Shown here piece by piece: positions 1-11,974 of a stretch of DNA of 64,000 bases; the first letter of the stretch is position 1, and each line of letters starts with the position of its first letter. The translations under genes were made by a program, and so were the position numbers. Under the pieces are notes generated by a model. That model was not told where the DNA came from. It did no database searches and saw only the letters and a list, made by a program, of their open reading frames with translations. This DNA is from Onchocerca volvulus (lineage: Eukaryota > Nematoda > Chromadorea > Rhabditida > Onchocercidae). Location: NCBI GenBank assembly GCA_000499405.2, contig HG738137.1, forward strand, positions 5,146,001 to 5,210,000. The letters are read 5' to 3'.

Positions 1-105
1 ATAATCCGGGTTGTTTTGTGATTATCCTCCAATGATCACTTAGTAGTCAATGGAAAGAATCACATTTATTAATATGGAATGAAGTTTCATTTAAAATGCA
101 ATCAC

Positions 106-312
106 CTGTATATAATAAAAAGTGAAGAAAAGTGCAAAGACGAATGTAATCAACATCTGAGTATAGGCAATGAAGAGTGATGCTCGGACAACATGGAGTG
201 AACGACAGCAACACTTGTACTTATCCGCATTTGCATTCCAGAAATTGTCCAGGTTAACATCACTCACACGTTGATCTCCACCATGCACACTTGTTTGGGT
301 CAATTTCGTCAT
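106..312 (-). CDS. First exon of an uncharacterised membrane protein (partial, continues off left edge)
   Basis: An ATG at 312 opens a reading frame of about 69 codons that ends at a good donor (CAG|GTGATT) whose last exon base is 106, so the rest of the gene lies to the left of the window. The N-terminal ~30 residues are polar. They are followed by a cysteine cluster (KCCCRSLHV) and one clear hydrophobic segment of about 23 residues (SLFIAYTQMLITFVFALFF). This resembles the first transmembrane helix of small nematode multi-span proteins, but I cannot name a family. A TTTTTAG site lies just 5' of the ATG and could be a spliced-leader acceptor. The call rests on one exon only. Confidence 0.5.
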
Positions 313-3300
313 CTCGTAGCTAAAAACAGTGAAACATGTGATACCAATTGATGTTCAGAAACAAAATGAAACATTTTCGCCGCGTAGCTTGCATAAATAT
401 GCTGCAAATCAAATTCCTCCGGAGACAAAAAGTATTCTGAAGACTTAATGTAGCATATTACAGCCTAATATCGACCAAAACCTTTTAGTTCAGCCAAGAA
501 CAAATAAAATGTATCTGCGATGGCTACCCTGAAAGTCATTTCATACGTAAACGAATCTCCTGTTCTCCCTTTATGTTGCTCTACAACTAAAATGAACAAT
601 CGACCATAAGACGACAGATACGCGATATGAACAAATAACTTGTCAGTTATTCAATGAAAAAATTGCTAGTAAACATCAAATACCCAACTTTTTGCAAAAT
701 GGCATTGTATGAAGAAGCGACACTTTGTTACATCAAGGATAGAATTCCCATAGGTGTGGACAGTGGAACTCTCGGAGAAACAAACAAAAACAACTCGAAA
801 TTCTAATTTCTAAACATACATGAGATGCAAGTACACCCAACGAACAATCGTACTAATACCGAGCAATGTCAGGAATAGCAGAGGGAAGTACTCTTATGAA
901 TCACTGACTTCTATGTCTGTGTCCCTATGAAGGATTGTGTCCCTATGAAGGGTGGAACTCCTTGTAAAGCAGGAGCGTTTGTTTGACAGCAAAAACTCAT
1001 CAATAAACCTGATAAGCTTAACTTGGGTATCAGTTCTCGATGCAAGCCAGAGTAACCATGGCAGCAACGCGCTGATGTATCGATAAGCAGGAAGGATACT
1101 TTTGATGGAGGAATATACATAGAGTGAAATAAGTGAGTACTAACCGAGAAGCAGAGATTCGTCTACCAATGGAACAAAGCATAGTGCCTTTATTACATCA
1201 ATACCTTACTCTTTGTTTGTGGAAAACGGAAAAGTGAAATGGAAAAGAATAAGGAGAAGAGACAAGGAGATGACAAAGCCATTATCATGGACGAATGTGA
1301 GGAATGACAATAATTGAGGCAAAGCAAATTCGAAGGTATTTGAGGGAATGACACGATAACAAATGATTGAGTGCTTCTCTTCTGAATGATGCGAGTACAA
1401 GCACCGTTCCCTTCAAAGTTCATTCTATGCTTTGTTGCTTAAACATAATGTCCCTAAATATAATTGTTGGAAATGAAATGAACTGAAATTCCAGTACAAA
1501 TTTGTATTAAATATTGATGGACATTTTTTGAACTTTTTTGCAGCATATCGTTCTTCTTCCCAACTGGCTGGAGATAGTGTTGTTTTCAGATTATTCTCTG
1601 ATTATTACGAACACTTTTATGTTGATCTAGAGAAAGAGCTCTCAATGAACAAATCAAATAGGCAAGGACACAAAATCATAACAAGGCAACTTTACTTATA
1701 ATGTAACTCATTCATCTGAATTGAACACATATAGCTTTCAAAACATTTTTCAATTGTCAGGAGCATTCTTGTGTAAATTTCGAAAAATGTTTAGAAAAAT
1801 GTTCGATTTCTTAAATCCGAGAAACTTATTTGAAGACGTGAAATGACTGATCTATCTGCACTACACTTGCATATAAACAATAAACTATTGTACTAGAAGA
1901 TAGAAATCTCGATTGCCATTCCTTATTCCATCATATTCAACAATGAATGACATGTTCAAAGAATAGTTCTCATCATCAGTTCAAATTTCTTCACATAACG
2001 TACTTTAATTTAAAATACTGATGTGAATCATTTTACTCGATATGGCGTCATAATTTCTTTCTTACCTTTGCAAATACACTTCTGTATGTTTTAGACATTA
2101 AATGCAACACCTCAGTTTGTGTTACAGCATCTTCAATCGCTGAATATTTACTGCTATTAAGGCAACTATCTTCTTGGCATCCTCTTCCGCCAAGACACAG
2201 AAACCAGAAAAAACTATAGCAAGAAAACCCACATAAAAAATAAAGGACGAAACATCAGAATTTAAAGACACATAAACATAACAATCCATCAACATAACAC
2301 CATCCGTGACCAAAGTTCTACAATGTACAAAAAAAAAAAACAAATTTTGTGCAAGTTTCTTTTCTATAAATAATTCCCATTACGCTGCATCATATATATC
2401 ATTACTTCTATGACAGGAATTGGTGATGGACAGATTAATATCAGTCAGTTTGTTACATCTTAAATCTAAATTAAATTTTTAAACCTCATTCTTTTTTAAA
2501 AATCTGCAACATTATGAATATAAATGCAGTACTAAACTTCTTTTTTTAGACTAGGAGCAGTACAGTACTGATGACTCAATACCGATTTTGCCAGCTTCTG
2601 CAGCCCAAACAGAAAGAATGCAAAAAAAGTCTCTGGAGGATGGCAGCAGTATTGTTGTCATTCTGGCAAACTGACTGCATTTCGCAATAAATAGGTGCAG
2701 ATTGTATAGAGAGCCGCGCGTTGTAGCAGCGAGTCATAATGCTATCCCTACATTGTGACATATATACACGAGGCTTCTCCACATATTTCTGTTGGTGAGT
2801 AATCGCCACGAACGATGATGACTCACCGTGAAAGTAGTTTTGCTACAGGTGTGGTGAAAATGCACAGATGAGCCCTAATAAGTCAATTATCTGTTCTTAA
2901 CTCCTCTGCTCCTAAGTAAATGCAAAGGAGCGAGCGGGGTCTGGCCGAACAATCATCTTAGAGATTTGTGTGAAAGCATCGAGAAATATTGAAATGTCTG
3001 CTTTGAATCTAAAAAAAAGGAGAATGTAGAGCGCATTCCAATAATTATTCGCGTAGCCGACGTCAGCTAATCCATATAAATGAAAATATAAATGTTGGTA
3101 CATTCGAAATCTTAAATATCCGAAAATTCTTAAACACGCGCCTTATTCTATATAAAAACACATGCCTATTCGAATGCAACGTTGCATGGAAAATTTCAAA
3201 TCAATCAGTGAAGGACTTGAACCTTTGTGTGGGAATGAGCAACGAACATCTAAATTTCTGTTTATGTAGAAGATGATTGTGGCCTAAATCTCTTTGTACA

Positions 3301-4459
3301 AGATCAGGCACTGTCAAGTGATTTAACCATGATTTTGACCGAGTCATTCAACTATTCCAGTTAGAGAATTCACGGAATGACTCGCAAAGAAACTATAAAG
3401 CTATTCAATATCACAATCCATCGTGACCTCTTTACCTTTCTTCTCGCTTCATTCTCTTCAAGATTCGTCTCATCTTATTCCTTAGATCTGACAATTTTTC
3501 AGTTTAATTAATAGGTAGAAAGAATGTGCATAGGTCTTATCTTGGAAACAAAATGGCAAGTTGAACCGCCAAGAAGTATGAGAAAGTACCAGCACCATAT
3601 CGATTATTAATGATGAAGTACTATCGGCATCCTGAATTCCAGCATCTGTATCTCGGAAGATGAATAGTCTTTGCTTCCCTTGATTCGCTTTTGTACGTGT
3701 TGTACAAGCTTCGTGTAAAATTTATTTTCTGTCATTCGTATATTGGGTGGAAAATCTAAGAAGTATCGAACAAAACTTTGTACAAGCAGAGCAAATAAAA
3801 TCAAAAACCAACTTCTGTGAAATGAGCTAGGAATGAAACTTTTCAAAAGAAGACAACTTCCCTTTCATGCTTTAATTTCCGGTAAGAATATTCCAGACTT
3901 TGAGAAGATATATCATGTTTTTGCATTTATACCTCGTTCTAATCGATGGCAATTTGAATTCTAATCTATTTATGGATGAAACAATAGTAGTTTTGCCTTT
4001 CTTTTCTCCATCATTCAAGGCAGATTCCTGAGAATTTACTAGAAATTCATGTACTTTTTTCCCAACAAAACTTTCGAGAGTTCAAAATATTGTTGTCTAT
4101 GAACTGATTTTAATTAAGCTATGGCAATTATAATTACGTACTGCTTGCTAATCATAGTCGTTCATCGAGAAAGAGGTCATTGGGTCATTTAGTAAAGCGA
4201 TAAGTTTATTGCATTGATCATCTCATAATGCTGACCGATTGAATCATTTCGTCTGATCAGCACATAAAAAAAAAAAACAAGAAAAGAATAAGAAAAACTT
4301 ATTCCTGATAGAAAAAAAAAGAGGAAGTAATGAAAAATTTCATCTTTCAACCCATCCTAAAAAATTCCTCTCGCTAACTTCGTTTTTGAAATCCCATCTC
4401 AAACTTTATTTCCATTAACCATTAACAATAAACAATAACAATACAACTACTTAAAAACA
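313..4459. other. Intergenic, AT-rich, no supported gene
   Basis: About 4.1 kb between the left partial gene and the zinc-finger gene. Scattered open frames of 60-80 codons lack family resemblance and convincing splice contexts on either strand. It contains the 3' flank of the zinc-finger gene (polyA signal near 4405-4410) and short A/T runs. I see no RNA gene. Confidence 0.6.
4405..4410 (-). terminator. AATAAA polyadenylation signal of the zinc-finger gene
   Basis: AATAAA reads on the minus strand about 50 nt after the stop codon at 4460, a normal spacing for a short nematode 3' UTR. Confidence 0.6.
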
Positions 4460-7400
4460 TCATCTAAAGCATGTCTTCATAGCCGTCTCAGGAATAAACC
4501 GTGTAAAAGTACCACCGTGCATTTTGACATGTAGTGATAAATCGTCACGACTGAAATTTCATGAAAATTTTAATGAAATCGTAATAGACTGCAGAAATTT
4601 TGAAAACATCGTTTTTTATAAGTTCCATGCGGAATGTTCAAGATCTGTATGTGTACGATTTAGTTCTAATTTCTATTCGGCTTGTTTGATTTTTTTATGA
4701 AATCAAAAAAAAAAAAAAAGTACAATTGAAATAAAGAGCTAGTTTGCAATCTTACTTCTCGTTTACTTATCATTTCTCATATTTGTCCTCTAAATTCTGA
4801 AAAATCTTTCATGTTTTCATGCAATCCTCATATCCTGCTTATTACTTCAGGAATATTTAGCTAAATCATTGCTACAATTCTCTTAAAATGTTTCAGATAA
4901 TTAACAAGCGATTATAAAAATTGCATACTCACTTTAGGAATTGCAAATCGCAAATTTGACATGTGAAGTTTTTCTCAGCAAAATGTTTCTTGCGATGGGT
5001 TTCAAGGCGTTGGCTAGATGAAAAAGATAACACGCAAAGATCACAGCGAAATGCTCTTGTTGAATGAACTTGTGAATGACCCTGGAGAGCGCTTTCCGAG
5101 CCAAACATCTTAACAAGAAGTCAAAAATTTTCAAGCACTTTCGAATTTTTCGCCAGTCATGTTCCTCTAGAGAGCAGCGTGCAAGGCAATATATTTTCTC
5201 TTATGAGATTCATTTGCGCGAACGCCTTTAAAGTAAATTTTCAAAATCAGTTCGACTACTCGAAAATGAAATAAAAATTATAGACAGATATCTTGCCAAA
5301 CTTATTCTCTGTTAAATTGCGATTCAAGTTCAATATATGGCAATTGCGAAAAAACGACAAAAATAGTGATTAAATGATGAAATAAGTGAAAGCTAACAAA
5401 AATTGTAAAAAAAAGTTTCACAACTATCAACCTTAGGACAGTATTTGCACTGATAAATTTGCTGTTGGATCAAGATTGGTGATAAGCGTTCTCGAAGTGA
5501 ACTAAACAATAATTACAGCAGTAATTATTAATGCAAGTCATATTTTTATAGTTAATTCAACTCATGCATTTTTCATTTAGTTTTATTCCCCATCCAAAAC
5601 TGAAATTATCGAAATTTGACTGAAATAAAATCAACTTAAGAAGTATTTCGTGTGCAACAGTTGAAAAATGGTGATACTGTAGCTGGGATTTGAAATGAAA
5701 GGCCTGTCGACAGTTACGGCACTGACGGGCCGCTTCCTCATCCGAATGCGTCGAATCGATGTGAGCCAATAAGCTCTCAATATTCGGGAGATGACTGTCA
5801 CAGTATGGACAATCTCCATTGCTGGAATGCTCCACCATGTGTAATCCAAGTGATTTTCTTGAGAAATGCTGCAATAATCTCCTATGTGCACCATCAAGAT
5901 GAATCACTCAGTCCCGCGGTTAGGATATTAACCCTCGATGTCAGGGAGTGATGAGCAAAGGGCATGGAAATACTGCTGTTTCGAGTAGAATTCAGATTAT
6001 CACATTATCTTTGTGAAGGTATTTTGATAAGTTGAATGTAAATTTTATAAATTAGCATATTGCTGAACCTGTTGACACTTGCTGCACTCTCGGTTCGATT
6101 CCAAGGCATCATCACTAAACTGCAAATGATACTTAGCATGGGTATCGATCTGTGCATCATTACGAAGTGCTTGTCGACAAATGATACAGGGTACAGTGCC
6201 TTCATCTTGCATGTGCTCACGAATATGCTCCTTGAAATGTGTAACGGTCTGAATTTGTGTCTGGCAATCTGCGCAACGATTTGATCGAGGTACCTGAGGG
6301 AAATGTTTTTTGTTCTGGAAAATTTCAGAGAGTTAATAATAAAAAACTGAAGTCAAAAACAAACGAGAATTTGAAATTAGATTGTTACAATCACTTAATC
6401 ATTTGAAAACAAATTCTCCAGGCATTCCTTGCTAAATCACACACAACACTGATGCAAAAATAATGAATCATTTGAATCGTGTAAAAAGAAGAGCCGAATA
6501 ATAATGTCTATTCAAGAAATTGTTAAATTTATGCGGTTTTGCAGATAAAAATAATAAATAAGAATCATACAAGCAGGAATAATGTAAAGTGAATTGATAA
6601 TTTAAATATTGAAATTGAAAACTTCGACGAAACTGTTTAACAGATCAATCGCCAATACCTTGCAGTGTGCGATGAGGCGATGAAAGTCCAATTCATCTTC
6701 GTTTTCAACTTTCAAATCACAGACTAAACATTTCATGAGGCGATTTTCGGACTGTAATTGAAAGACTATACTCATTTAGCGCATTTTATATTTTGTCAAA
6801 TAATTCAGTCACATTTCTCCATTCAGAGCTTGACTTTCTTTTTGTCATTAATTAAGAGGAGTGTTCATCTCTTCAATAGAGCTAAAATGTTCAAAAATAT
6901 GTCAAATGCATCATTATATAAAATTCTTTAATAAGATTCACAATGCCAAATGTAAGAACATTTCCAAATGTTAATAAATTTCTGATAATGCTGTAAAAAT
7001 TTTTTGTCCAACTTGTCTCCGGTAGTAAATATTCAAGATTTTAAATTTAAAATTTAGGTATAATCATAAATTGGTTGAAAATTGTTGATCGTATAAGAAA
7101 GAAATAATGATCAGGAAGATTGACCTGTTGTTTGCAAAAATTATCTTTCGATGAATTTCGCTGTAAATTGTTAATCGTTAAAGTAGCAGCAGGCCGATCA
7201 TGAAATAATTGTACATGGATAACCAGGAGATCACGAGTTTCGAATGGAATACTGCAAGCTGAACAATAATATCGGAGAACTTCTTTGATGTGGGCTACTG
7301 AATGTTCCTGAATCAAAGAGAATGATATTTACATGATGAAATTTAGTTCGAAGACGACAAAATATCCACTATTTATGAGTTAGCATTATTTTTCACTTCA

Positions 7401-9868
7401 AATCTCCTGGTGTTGTACTATATGTTTTTATAATATTTGATTGCATCTAAAACTGACATTTTGGAATTGTTGTACCTGAAAACGATGTTGGCTATTAAAT
7501 ATTTGATGACATATGGCACAACGGTACAGTATCTCCAAGTGAGCATCGGAGTGATGTTGTCGAATTTGTTGAAAATTATAAAATGATTCTGTTGGACATT
7601 CTCTGCATTGTACATGGATACTATTTTCCATGAAATGTTCCACAATATGAGATATTCGAGTCTGGAAGAGGTGAAAGTAAATTGTTAATATATTTCACAA
7701 TTGGTAGACGTTATGAATATGCAGAATCATTCGCAATGTCAAAAATTGAAGAATAAGAGAAAATCGGATTGCTGCAAATATTGTCTGAGCATCAAATTCT
7801 TTCATAATTCAAAAAGAAAAAAGCTGAACAATAGGATCTGTGAAGGTGGCATGGCAAAGATTGCATTTTTGTTCACAGTCTTCACTGATTAAATGTGTTC
7901 GCATATGACAACCAAATTCAGCGAAACCATGCAGTGTCGTGTCGCATTGTTGACATACCAGTAATGGACCAACAACATTAGTGCTTCGATAGATCTGAGA
8001 GGATTTGAAATGAATTTGGATTTGAGCTTCTTTTTTTTCAATCCTATGTAAACCTATTTTCATGAAGATAAATGGAGTGATCAATTACATGGATTTTGCG
8101 CCTTTTCAACACTTCTTGTACTATTTTCTCTCTCCATTACTTTTCAATCCTCTCTCGGCACATTGGGCAGGATAATAATTCGACCAGAGCCTTAACCGAT
8201 CTCGAGAATATTTCATTTGCCTACTGCGCTTATTATATTAGACGGAAAAGAATACATACTTCATTATTCAATGAAATTGCATCATTTTCCTCTTTTTCCA
8301 ATTTAACAATTTGCTGTTGTTGTTGCTGCTGAAATAATGAATAAGTTTTCATGGAACAATCACTTGTAGGTTAACTTCTATTTTTTGAGAAATCAAATTT
8401 TCCAGAAATTTGCTAGCTGCGTTCGAGTACTAATCTTAAAGAACAGCGAATAATAAGAATTCATCAATAATAAATTCGCATTTGAGAATATAAAAATTGC
8501 AGAGAAATAAAAAAGTAGATAGAATTACTCACCAGTAACTCACCAATGAGTGTACGTAATAAATCATGAAGATTTTTGTAAATTTGAGAAAAAGACTGAA
8601 TTTGACATTTTATAATTATTCCCTATACTACTTAAAAACATCATACCTGATGATTCTGCAATGTATGATTCTGTAATGTATTAATATCATCAAATCTATT
8701 CGTACAAAAGCTACAGATTATTTCCATATTCATGGTCTTGGGTGAAAGACAGGATTTTGGGCAAAAATTGTCTTCTTTACCATTGATCCTTGATTCTCCA
8801 TCATTTTCTTGCTTTCTTAAAAGGGCAACAGAAAGTTCTAGCTTTCATTTTATCATTCATAGTAATTATTTATTTAGGACATTACTAATTTAATATAAGG
8901 GAAAACTGTTTCACCCGGTGCCTATTTGGTTAACAGTTTTTGAATATTAAAATCGAAACAGATCATTATGACGAATTAGTTTTGCAAATGTTTGTCACTC
9001 AAATATGAATTCGTGATGTGAAAAAATAATTGGTACACAATTCATTAGTCATTACAGAAGAGGTCATGTCTTGAAAAGAAGATGAATTTGAATATCCATC
9101 TCAGCTAGTTTACAATTTTTTCTTAATTCCTCAACACATTAATTGTCGGATTATTAGAAAAGTGAAGAGTAGCATTTCTGTGAACAGACCTTTTCTTTTT
9201 CTGCACTTCTTGTTCCCTGTGTAAATCATCACAGTCATTATTATTAACTGTTTCATCGTCTGGAATATTTTTAAATGATCATATTCGTTAAATATTTTCG
9301 AATAACTAATCGACTGGAGACAAATGAGTGATGTTGAATGATAGTTTAATTACCATTCAGTAAGTTCAATTGATGCTGTTCTATATAAGAAGAAAAAAAA
9401 ACACGGAAAAAAAGTTTCAATTTTGCAGATCATTTCCTGCAAAATACTTTTGAAGAGGTCATCGCTGAAACAGGGAAGAATGAGTAACGTCTACCGATGA
9501 GAATTAGATTTGTCCTCCGAAAGATCCATGCAAACGAAAACTACCATTATAATGGCAGATGCATTAAATAAAACAATTTGATTGAAGTGTGCAATGGTGC
9601 TATCATGAGAGATACTATGATGGAGCAAGAAATTTGATGATTTCGATGAATTTAATAAATTTTAAGCTTTAGAAGAATGTATTACGAACAGGAAGTGTTC
9701 ATTGAAACTATCACTCGTAGCATACAGAAATTCGAATTCGTTATTTTTGTGAAAATTTTAATATGACTGGAAATTTACTGAAAGCAGGCAAGAATGAAAA
9801 GAAAATCTGAAGAAATAATTTATACCTTTGAATGCTTTTGGCTTAAACTGCTTCCTTTTTGTTGACAT
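4460..9868 (-). CDS. Multi-C2H2 zinc-finger transcription factor with FOG/SALL/ZNF521-type N-terminal motif
   Basis: Sixteen exons (minus): 9868-9826, 9380-9354, 9259-9190, 8815-8647, 8595-8533, 8328-8260, 8220-8141, 8043-7830, 7661-7476, 7307-7125, 6751-6659, 6314-6069 (or starting 6293), 5868-5636, 5501-5432, 5108-4933, 4550-4460; about 670 aa. All junction phases agree, and several fingers are completed only across introns, e.g. CKYCPK|MFGSESALQGH and CQICDLQFL|NRDDLSLH, which supports the model. There are about 16 C2H2 fingers, most C-x2-C-x12-H-x3/4-H. One near residue 150 is irregular (CPMC, long linker). The protein begins MSTKRKQFKPKAF, matching the RRKQxxP motif by which FOG, SALL, BCL11 and ZNF423/521 bind the RBBP4 subunit of NuRD. 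A glutamine run and acidic linker precede the finger array. Probably a nuclear DNA-binding regulator, perhaps a divergent Oaz/ZNF423/521 relative; orthology is inference. Confidence 0.9.
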
Positions 9869-10351
9869 TGTTGATGAGATTTTCGACTTCCCAAAAAAAT
9901 GGATAAATCTATAGACCTCTAGATATGGATTATAAATACCGTACTGTCCGGGATATGTTCACTCAAAGATATAAATGACACAAAGACTGGGAAATGAGCT
10001 TGAAATTGGAAAGAAGTGCGAAGATCAGTCAATTAAGAAGGATGAAATTTTATATGAAAAGAAGGGGGAAGGGCGGGGAAGGATGCAAGGGAGGTGGACC
10101 GGGGGAAATGATTTGAACTGGGCAATTTATGAGCTGTAGCAGAGCATCAATTCCCTACTGAATCCTTTATGGACTCTGTAGTCCACGAAGTGGATCTCCG
10201 GGAAATCCCTAAGGCAATCTACTAATCCGGGCTTTTTCATTCTCCTTCTTCCTCCTTGCTTAATTAGCTTGTTTGAATTTCCGAATTGGTCGACCAATTG
10301 CAGAAGTAAAACTTCACTTTCTCTCTCGTTTTCCGAAATTCCTATAACAAT

Positions 10352-10645
10352 ATGTGCGGAAAAGTGTATTCATTTTGGTGATAGCTGATATGGTTGTTGG
10401 GAAATTTGATCCATTTGAAGGGAAATGTGCAGCAATCGATAGTTTTCCAGAAATATCACTGGAACTATCAACTGCTGCAAGTTTCCCTTCAAATGGATCA
10501 AATTTTCCAACAACCATATCAGCTAGTGATATTTCTAGAGAAATATCTGGAGAACTATCGACTGCTGCAAATTTTCCTACAAATGGATCAAATTTTCCAA
10601 CAACCATATCAGCTATCATCAAGATGAATACACTTTTCCGCACAT
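10352..10645. repeat. Fold-back element: about 106-bp inverted arms with a third internal copy (MITE-like)
   Basis: The left arm begins ATGTGCGGAAAAGTGTATTC at 10352 and the right arm ends with its complement at 10645; the arms are roughly 90% identical over about 106 bp. A further copy of about 65 bp (from about 10461) lies between them in the same orientation as the right arm. The centre holds a perfect 20-bp palindrome at 10528-10547. There is no transposase. Open frames of 123 codons run on both strands because the repeat unit lacks stops. This could be a MITE, a fold-back transposon remnant or a structured-RNA source. Confidence 0.8.
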
Positions 10646-11229
10646 CAAATGAATTCCTCGATTTTTTGACTTTCCTGAGATCCACTGTAGATGGTTACTT
10701 TAGCGATGAAGTTCTTATTAATTAATGCTACCCTAAGTGTTATCATTTCTTATTACAAGAAAGAATAGACTGGTCAGTTGTTGATATAAGTTGTGATCGT
10801 TGTCGATGCAGCTTTCCGGACATGGTAAAGTGGTTTTCAAATATAAAGAAATCCTGAAATCAGTCAGCATCAAGTTTTTGTCATTTGAAATACAGTATCC
10901 TGCGCATAAAACTGTTTATCTACTGCCCTAGGCATTCATCTTGCAAATGATTAAAGATCGGATTCAGGACGGATTTGATCCGAAGTTTCAATATCTTTTT
11001 AGGGAATTACAATTCCGCTTGTTTTCCGATTTGTGTGACAAAAATTAGATTTTTTAAGATGACATTTTGCTCCTTTTAATAATATACATTCATTTACTTT
11101 TTTAGTTAACTTACATTTTACTCAATTTATTTCTAACTAACTGTTTAATTTTGTTTGATGTTAATCCAACATGGATTGAAAGTAAGGTTGAACAGAAGCT
11201 TATCTTTGTCGATTTTTTAGTTCACAGCT

Positions 11230-11262
11230 TGTTTGTTTGTTTGTTTGTTTGTTTTTTTTTTT
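11230..11262. repeat. (TTTG)n plus poly-T microsatellite
   Basis: Five to six consecutive GTTT units followed by a T run. Confidence 0.85.
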
Positions 11263-11830
11263 GCAAACAGCTAAAGAAAACATATAATGTAAATCCAAAA
11301 TTATGAGTCGCATAATAACTTTTATTAAATGGTTTAATAATCGATTCAAAAATTATTATTACTATATTTGAAAGATAAAACAGTACAATATACATCGCAG
11401 TGCTTCACTATATTTTAACAAAATGGATCTATATATTAATCGTATCACTTTTTTCTTTAAAATCTTGAACAGACCGAAATTTCCAGTGTTAATTAATGAA
11501 GCAGAAGCAGATAAAGTGAACAAAGGATGGAGCGCAGAGTTTTACCGCACCAAAGAAATTTTGAAAAATTTAAGAGATCGCATCAAATTACCACTACAAA
11601 AAATATTACTTAAGGCCCCGATGAGTTTTCTACTTGGTAAATAAGTAAACGAGAGTTGTAAACAACATATAAGCAAGATACAGACAGAAATATAGCAACA
11701 AGACGATATGATTAATATAATAGTGACATTAATAATATAGAGAAGATTCAATTTTATGAATTTGTAAATGAGATATTTCAAATTTTAGATTAAAAATGCA
11801 ATATTAGATTAAAAAATGCAAGTAGATTAA

Positions 11831-11972
11831 TTTTTTTGGCTAGATTTGATTATATATTTTGCATAATCATGAATTCAGAAAAAATTAGTCGAAAAGAAAA
11901 ATTTTTTTGGCTAGATTTGATTATATATTTTGCATAATCATGAATTCAGAAAAAATTAGTCGAAAAGAAAAA
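11831..11972. repeat. Two-copy 71-bp tandem duplication next to the tetraspanin stop
   Basis: The block beginning TTTTTTTGGCTAGATTTGAT at 11831 recurs essentially identically at 11902. The second copy ends 2 bp from the tetraspanin stop codon (11975), so the duplication sits in that gene's 3' UTR. Confidence 0.9.
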
Positions 11973-11974
11973 CT

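Larger units (their letters stand above)
9869..11974. other. Intergenic between zinc-finger gene and tetraspanin; contains fold-back and tandem repeats
   Basis: Upstream region of the zinc-finger gene and 3' region of the tetraspanin. Besides the fold-back at 10352-10645, a TTTG run near 11230 and the 71-bp duplication at 11831-11972, I see no gene. A 73-codon frame at 11423-11644 (+) has no recognisable domain and no splice support. Confidence 0.6.

Noticed and set aside
6075..6110. GGTTCGATTCC-like T-loop suggesting a tRNA
   Set aside because: It lies inside a zinc-finger exon on the other strand and no acceptor stem or anticodon arm can be drawn.
10314..10725. 123-codon frames on both strands at the fold-back element
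   Set aside because: They mirror each other because the repeat unit is stop-free; best explained by the inverted repeat, not by genes.
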